From Gonatopus flavifemur (Eukaryota; Arthropoda; Insecta; Hymenoptera; Dryinidae), in the NCBI GenBank assembly GCA_018340375.1, contig JAFFJZ010000013.1, forward strand, positions 3,450,501 through 3,514,500: a stretch of 64,000 nucleotides of DNA, read 5' to 3'. Below the pieces are notes generated by a model that searched no databases, was not told the origin of the DNA, and saw only the letters and a list, made by a program, of their open reading frames with translations. How positions within the stretch are numbered: the first letter of the stretch is position 1; each line of letters opens with the position of its first letter. A program made the position numbers and the translations under genes. Below, one piece after another: positions 58,491 through 64,000 of this stretch.

Positions 58491-59176
58491 CACAACCCGA
58501 TTCATAATTTCAAGTCGGAATGAGATTTGTTTGAATAGAAATTCTATCCGTTGCTCGGATGCAAACGAAACAATGTTGTAGCTCAGATCATTCTGGATGA
58601 TTTTTTTATCCTCTGAATGGCCAGAAATGCATCCGCAACGCTTGTGGATTGGAAAGGGATGCGAGTGGATTGCAGATCTTCAATAATATCTCCATTTCGG
58701 ATTGGAACGGATTGGAATTTTCTTTGAATAGATGGAATTGGATACGTATGGACAACTCATTCCACTTCTGGACAAAATCAGATTGATTTGGACAGGAAAT
58801 TTTCAAATACGGATCGAAATCTTATCCAACTCCATCCATTTCAATCGTTTTTTTCAGCAGGGGTAATCCACCTGGAAATTCTATGCATCTAACCCGTTAT
58901 TTTATTCAACGCGAATTTGTGGTTGAACAATTCTGGTGGAATTTCCAGACAGCAGACATCCTGTTGAGAGCAATGTTACATTTCCGTATCATATACTGAT
59001 ACGTTACGTTTAATTCTAGTATCCTTGGGGTATCATTTTTAACCATAGGAAACGTATTATCGAGGTTGCAATTGAGTATGAATACTTCAAGTATACTGCT
59101 ATGATACCTCAAAGATACGAAACCTCATCGATACCTGAAATATACCTAAAAGATACGTATCACGAACTTACTAGGG

Positions 59177-62100
59177 CAGGTTATTATAAAACAATCAAAC
59201 ACAAACAAGTAACTTGGAATTATATATACTTTCATATATTACTTGAAATAATTCATGAAAGAATGAATGAATAAATGATGAAGAGGTTATTTGTAATAAA
59301 AACAAAAAGTTTGAGGAAGGTATAAATAAATCTATTTGCTACATTCAGAAAATTGGAATATACACAGGTAAGCTGTGTATGATGGATTATTCATGAAATG
59401 TATGATTCCGTTGCAGTCAAAAGCATTGCAGATATACCATGATCCTTGACGGACAGTGTGCTACTATTGGTTCCTCTAACCGGAACCAGAGACAAATTAT
59501 AGGAAATCATACAAGGTATAGTTAAGGAAAATAATTCAAACTTATAAATTCTGAGGCAAAGACAGTCCGCTACTGTCCTATCCTCCTACTAGAGTCGTAG
59601 GCAGATGATCAAATGGATCACACGGAGTATGCTCAAGGGGAATGATTCAAATTGATTCGCAATCTTTCTATAGGCCAAAACATAACGGATATATCATAAC
59701 TCCTGACGGATAGCCAGCTACTGTCAATTTCTCCAATTGGGATCGTAGACAATTGATGAAAAAGATTATACCGAGCTTGCTTGAGAATTAATCAAGTTTA
59801 TTTGCTATTTCTTCACAGGTAAAATTATAGTGGGTATATCATACCCCTGATGGACAGTCCACTGGTCTATACTATTTCCTAACTAGAATCCTGAGCAAAT
59901 GATGGAACAGATAACATTGAGCTTACTCAGAGAGAAGTGAACGAATGAAACATTGTCCTCCTTGCATACCCTGATCGACAATGACTACACTTAAGCTCAA
60001 CTAAAGCGACTAGAGATGTTGCTTATTTTAAAATAACCGTTCCAAATCTTTTTCATCTTTCTTCAGAGAAAAAACCATACAGAGATGTCTGGTGAGAAAA
60101 GGTACGTTTGATATAATTTCATTGTCTGTGTAGTTTTGATGAAGAGTATCATCTAATAGAACAGTCCATTGAATCTAACCAAATCAACTTGGGAATCAGA
60201 CATCAACTACATTGACTACAACAACAACATGAACCACATTCTACTGCATTGACTTCAACTAGAGCATTGTACAAAATTCAGTAGGTTTTTTGACAAAGGC
60301 TGTTATCGGATTCTTGAATATGAATGAAATTGATAGTATTGGTAGCTAACATACAGATCCATGGTATGTTCGCTTCATTTTGTTCCATCCTCATTCACCT
60401 GTGATGCTATTCAAAGAATCTAATAATAGTATCGGATAGATCTGTGATAGATTCACTGCACTCTTGCCTTTGCTTCACTCGACTAAGAGACCACCGAATG
60501 GAATTGATAGTGACAGCTATCGTCTAGCTAAATAGCTAGCGTACAAATTTATCATTTGTCTGCTTCATTTCTGCTTCGTCTCCATCCACGTGTGATTCTA
60601 CTCCGAGAAACTGACGAGTCCAGTATGTCGTCAAGATCTGTGGCATATCTGCTGTGCTTTTGCCTCTAGAGAAATCGTTTTGTTCAATTAATAGTTTTGA
60701 TTTAAAATATTTGACATACTTCAATGTAACTGGAGACCAACCTCAATCTTCAACGTTTTTCAAACTTCTTATATCTCATTGAGGTTGTGTCATGAACTTC
60801 TCATTCTAGAAACTTTTGATACTGCATTGGGGTTTTTGGATGATTCCACGTTCTGATTATATTTGATATTTGATGAATTCCACTGTCTGATTATAAGCGA
60901 TGATTCAGTTGTTGATTCGTTACATAATCTTCAATAATCCCTTTAATGCCATTCATTATCAATTGAATCCACTTTATAATCTGTAGTTCATCCATTCAAT
61001 ACAAAATTGCCTATGGGATTACGTAAATGAAATGGATAGTGGTGGTAGACGACGTACAGATCGAATGGTATATTTGCTTCGTTTTTGTCTTTCCTCGTTG
61101 GCCTGATACTTTCTTGACCAAGAGTTGTTATCGGATTGCTTGAGTAGTATCACAGGTGTGTAAGAAAACACGAAAAAGGAGCAAATATACCATAGACCTG
61201 TACGTCATCTACCACCACTATCAATTTCATATAGGCGGTCTTGTGAAAATTTTGTATTGAATGTATGAATTACAGATTACAAAGTGGATTCAATTGATAA
61301 TGAATGGCATGGAATGGATGATTAAAGATTATGTAATGAATCAATAACTAAATCATCACTTATAATCAGGAAGGGGAATTCATCAAAAAACCCCAATGCA
61401 ATATAAAAAGTTTTCAGAAAGTGAAGTCCATGACAAAACCTCAAAGAGATGTAAATAGTTTGATCAACGGTAGAAGTTGAAGGTGGTCCCCAGTTACTTT
61501 AGTCACATTGAAGTATATCAGAGCGATTTTTTCAAAGACGAAAACACAGTAGATATGCCACAGATTCTTACAACATGCTGGGCTCATTAGTTCCTTGGAG
61601 TAGAATCATAGGTGGCTGGAAACGAAGCAGAAATGAAGCAGACGTATCACAAATTTGTATGCTAGTCATCGTCACTATGAATCTCATTCGGTGGCCTCAT
61701 AGTCGAATGAAGAAAAGGCGAAAGCACAGTGGATATATCACAGATCTATCCGATGCTGGTATCAGATTCTTTGCGTAGTGTTTCAGGGGGATAAGAAAGA
61801 AACAAAATGAAGCGAATATACCATAGATCTGTGAGTTTGCTATCACCACTATCAATTTGCATTACAGATTACAAAGTGGGTTCAATTGATAATGAATCCC
61901 TTGATTCTTCGAGTAGAATTACAGGTGCATGAAGGAAAAACAGGCAAGATGCAGATATATCATACCTCTGTATATCATGTACCAGCAGGATCAATATCAA
62001 TAGGTAGCGTCATAAGAAAATGAAGAAAAGACAGGAGCATAGTGGATATTCAACAAGTCATTGCATCAGGTATACTACTATAAGATTCTTCCAATAGAAT

Positions 62101-62800
62101 CACTGGTGGAAGGAGAAGAAGCGAAAAGGATACAGGTGTACCATACATCTGTACATTACATACCAGCATGATCGATCATCAATCAATCATGATCAATATC
62201 ATTATGTAGCGTCATAGGAAAATGAAGAAAAGGCAGGAGCGCAGAGGATATACAACAGGTCCTTGCGTCGAGTATACTACTATCAGATTCTTTCAATAGA
62301 ATCACTCGTAGATGAAGAAAAAGCAAGAAGGACGCAGATGTACTATACATCTGTATGTCACTTACCATCATTATCATTAGGAAGCGTTGAAAGAAAATGA
62401 AGAAAAGACAGGATCGCTGTGGATGTAACACAAATTTTTGCATCAGATGCACTTGACTGACCAATTGACGAATGATTACGCAGACTGTTTGGGATCAACT
62501 CGACGAAAATGGAGCAGATACAAAAGTATTCTGATTATAGAAATTGTTGTAGAATAACTACAGGTCAACCTGACTGATATAATTGGAGATAAAATTCATT
62601 CTAAATGTTTTCTTCCAAAGTTTTATCTCTCCAGATGTTTCATTCGAGCTGGATTACATTTCTATTCTCACAAACTTTTATTTTTATCTTTCATTACCTT
62701 TGTTTTCAAATGATTCAATTTTCGAATATCATGAATATTAAATATCTTTATTTTAATATATTTTGATATTCACATATCATTATTCTTAAATATGTGTTAC
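59177..62800. repeat. Second block of the ~180-bp module family
   Basis: 59255-59900 matches 31460-32400. 61910-62470 contains the same modules as 32500-33060 (AATCACNGGTGGA, ATACCATACATCTGTA, GAAAATGAAGAAAAG), and 62470-62700 matches the unique stretch 33060-33320. The order is therefore the same as in the 31-33 kb block, but here the final mirrored arm is missing. No genes. Confidence 0.8.
60300..61880. repeat. 1.6-kb inverted repeat within the module block
   Basis: Arms about 60300-61060 and 61140-61880 mirror each other around ~61095. Landmarks include ACTTTATAATCTGTA near 60970 with its mirror near 61275, GGTTTTTGGATGATTCC near 60830 with a mirror near 61385, and GCTTCATTTCTGCTTCG near 60563 with a mirror near 61625. 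Module words occur at both outer ends. Confidence 0.8.
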
Positions 62801-64000
62801 AAATGAAAATAATCTTATTCAATCGCCCATTTTTCTCCTCATTTCAACATATATCGGATAGTGAGGATTTGTGACAGTGAAAATATGTGAGAATAGATAT
62901 TTATCAACAGTGATATGGAGGAAAGAATTATCTGAAAATCAAGGTGATTGAGAATACAGATCTCTATGGAAAATGTTTAATTGAAAATAGAGTATTTGAG
63001 AGAAAGAATATTTCGGAGTATTATATATGTTGAAAATGACATTACAATTACGGATATTAGTTTGAATGAATGAGAATTAACCTGATTGATGTAGCTGGAG
63101 ATAAAATTGATTCTAAAATATTCTCTCCAAAAGTTTGAACCCTCCAGTTGTTTCATTCAAGCTGAATTGTATTTCCATTCTTACGAACTTCTATCTTTAG
63201 GTTTAATTACGTTTGTTTCCGAATAATTCTATTCTTTAATATCATCAACGTTGAATACTTTCATCTCCATATAAGGTAACTGACCCCATTAGTGAACATT
63301 TAAGAACACAAGCACTCTAAATATGAATTATTTCATGAATAATTTCTTTAAAATGAATTTCCACGAGTAAATAAGGTAGATTAAGCAATTCAATTTTCTC
63401 TTACCGTGATTTTTTATTCATTTTCTAAGTGATAACAATAAAAATAATGAAATTAATGAAATGTTAACAATACCCCCATTAGTGAACGGGTCGCATGAAT
63501 TAGTGAACGCTGATTGACCCCATTACTGAACGCGTAGAATCTGAGGCTGCTCAGATGAGTTATTATCACTTTCCTGATGATATTCGAAATATATTCTGTG
63601 CACGTTCTAATGAGACCTTTTCATAGGTGCTATGCATATTCATCGAACGTATGTAATCGAATATATGACGGGACGTCAGTCGAACGTCGATGGAATGAAT
63701 ATCGTACATTTCAAATGTACTATGTACGTTCTGAGTATATTTAAAACAGTCTCATTCGTATATTCTATGAACCTTCATGATATGTTCTTCGTATCTCATT
63801 CTCAAATTCTACCAACGTTTTTATTTCGTATATACTTTGAACTTCTGTTGCTGCTTGAGTTACTTTGACGAAAAAAATTGAGAATTCCAAGTAGAGTTTA
63901 TAATTATACATGTTTATTCCAATCCTTGGAGGAATTTATAGATTGATTGAAAAATTATGCGCATTATGAGAATTCATGAAAAAATTTTCCTAGAGTAGAT
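62801..64000. other. AT-rich tail with a short iterated motif and a MITE relative
   Basis: No gene. CCCCATTAGTGAAC occurs at 63291 and 63474, with close variants near 63500 and 63517. 63590-63860 shares AAACAGTCTCATTCG and a TGCTGCTTGAG-like end with the 55494 MITE, so it is probably a decayed member. Confidence 0.4.

Larger units (their letters stand above)
54663..58862. repeat. CCCTGYTGRAAAAA-ended repeat complex rich in AATGGAT words
   Basis: The left start CCCTGTTGGAAAAATCGG and right mirror CCCTGCTGAAAAAAACG are continued by ATAGAAATGGAT-like text. A further internal end of the same kind lies near 57805 (mirror of CCCTGTTGAAAAACAACG). Throughout, TCCATTCCTATCC and its complement recur in both orientations, so several related non-autonomous elements appear nested or fused. 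Confidence 0.6.
54439..59176. mobile_element. 4.7-kb composite of nested repeats, bounded by CCCTNGNAAGTTCGTG
   Basis: The left text CCCTTGCAAGTTCGTGTTAC and right mirror CCCTAGTAAGTTCGTGATAC face each other 4.7 kb apart. Next to both are runs of short GATAC/GTATC words (54470-54600; 58985-59160). No transposase lies between; the interior is a series of other repeats listed separately. The pairing is suggestive, but no target duplication was fixed. Confidence 0.5.

Overview
The window looks like repeat-dense insect DNA. A hymenopteran is the best guess, from the purine-rich LINE ORF1 and the mix of mariner, DD41D, P, hAT and RAG1-like elements, but the sequence does not prove the taxon. DNA is AT-rich, has eukaryotic transposons throughout, and shows no operons. 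I found no convincing single-copy host gene. Almost everything that can be named is a transposable element, a remnant of one, a tandem repeat, or a long inverted repeat.

Layout. 1-1.7 kb: an intact DD41D (rosa-like mariner) element, cut by the window edge. 1.7-5.4 kb: a small MITE, a truncated DD34D mariner and a broken P-element/THAP9-like transposase. 7.2-11.8 kb: a LINE reverse-transcriptase scrap split by a 1.85 kb foldback element, then a purine-rich LINE with ORF1 and the start of ORF2. 13.1-15.6 kb: a 163-bp satellite and a decayed neighbouring array. 15.6-19.9 kb: foldbacks and MITEs ending in CACGGAGA. 22.4-29.6 kb: a giant inverted repeat around a decayed SDGCGGQNKN-class transposase and a 130-bp tandem array. 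31.4-35.0 kb: foldback DNA built of ~180-bp modules, with a clean hAT MITE. 35.5-36.8 kb: a full-length but dead mariner. 37.8-42.6 kb: two foldbacks, one of them inside a RAG1/Transib-like transposase. 44.1-48.2 kb: a hAT remnant and a nearly intact LINE RT. 48.4-53.8 kb: two DD41D elements, one dead with a nested insertion, one intact. 54.4-59.2 kb: a composite of MITEs, a tRNA-derived SINE and 287-bp repeats. 59.2-62.8 kb: a second block of the 31-35 kb repeat family. 62.8-64 kb: AT-rich DNA with nothing codable.

How it fits together. Several insertions can be read as before/after pairs, because a paralogous or opposite arm in the same window keeps the empty site: a foldback in LINE RT, a nested element in a DD41D terminal repeat, and a hAT MITE in a repeat module. 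The main theme is terminal-repeat growth. The DD41D-type elements have 370-510 bp terminal inverted repeats, one has pulled part of its own transposase gene into the repeat, and two foldbacks with related CAGGGTG ends consist almost entirely of inverted repeat. The two intact DD41D copies differ at only three residues, so this lineage moved recently. The abundance of long inverted repeats makes the locus a good candidate source of hairpin-derived small RNA, which is an inference.
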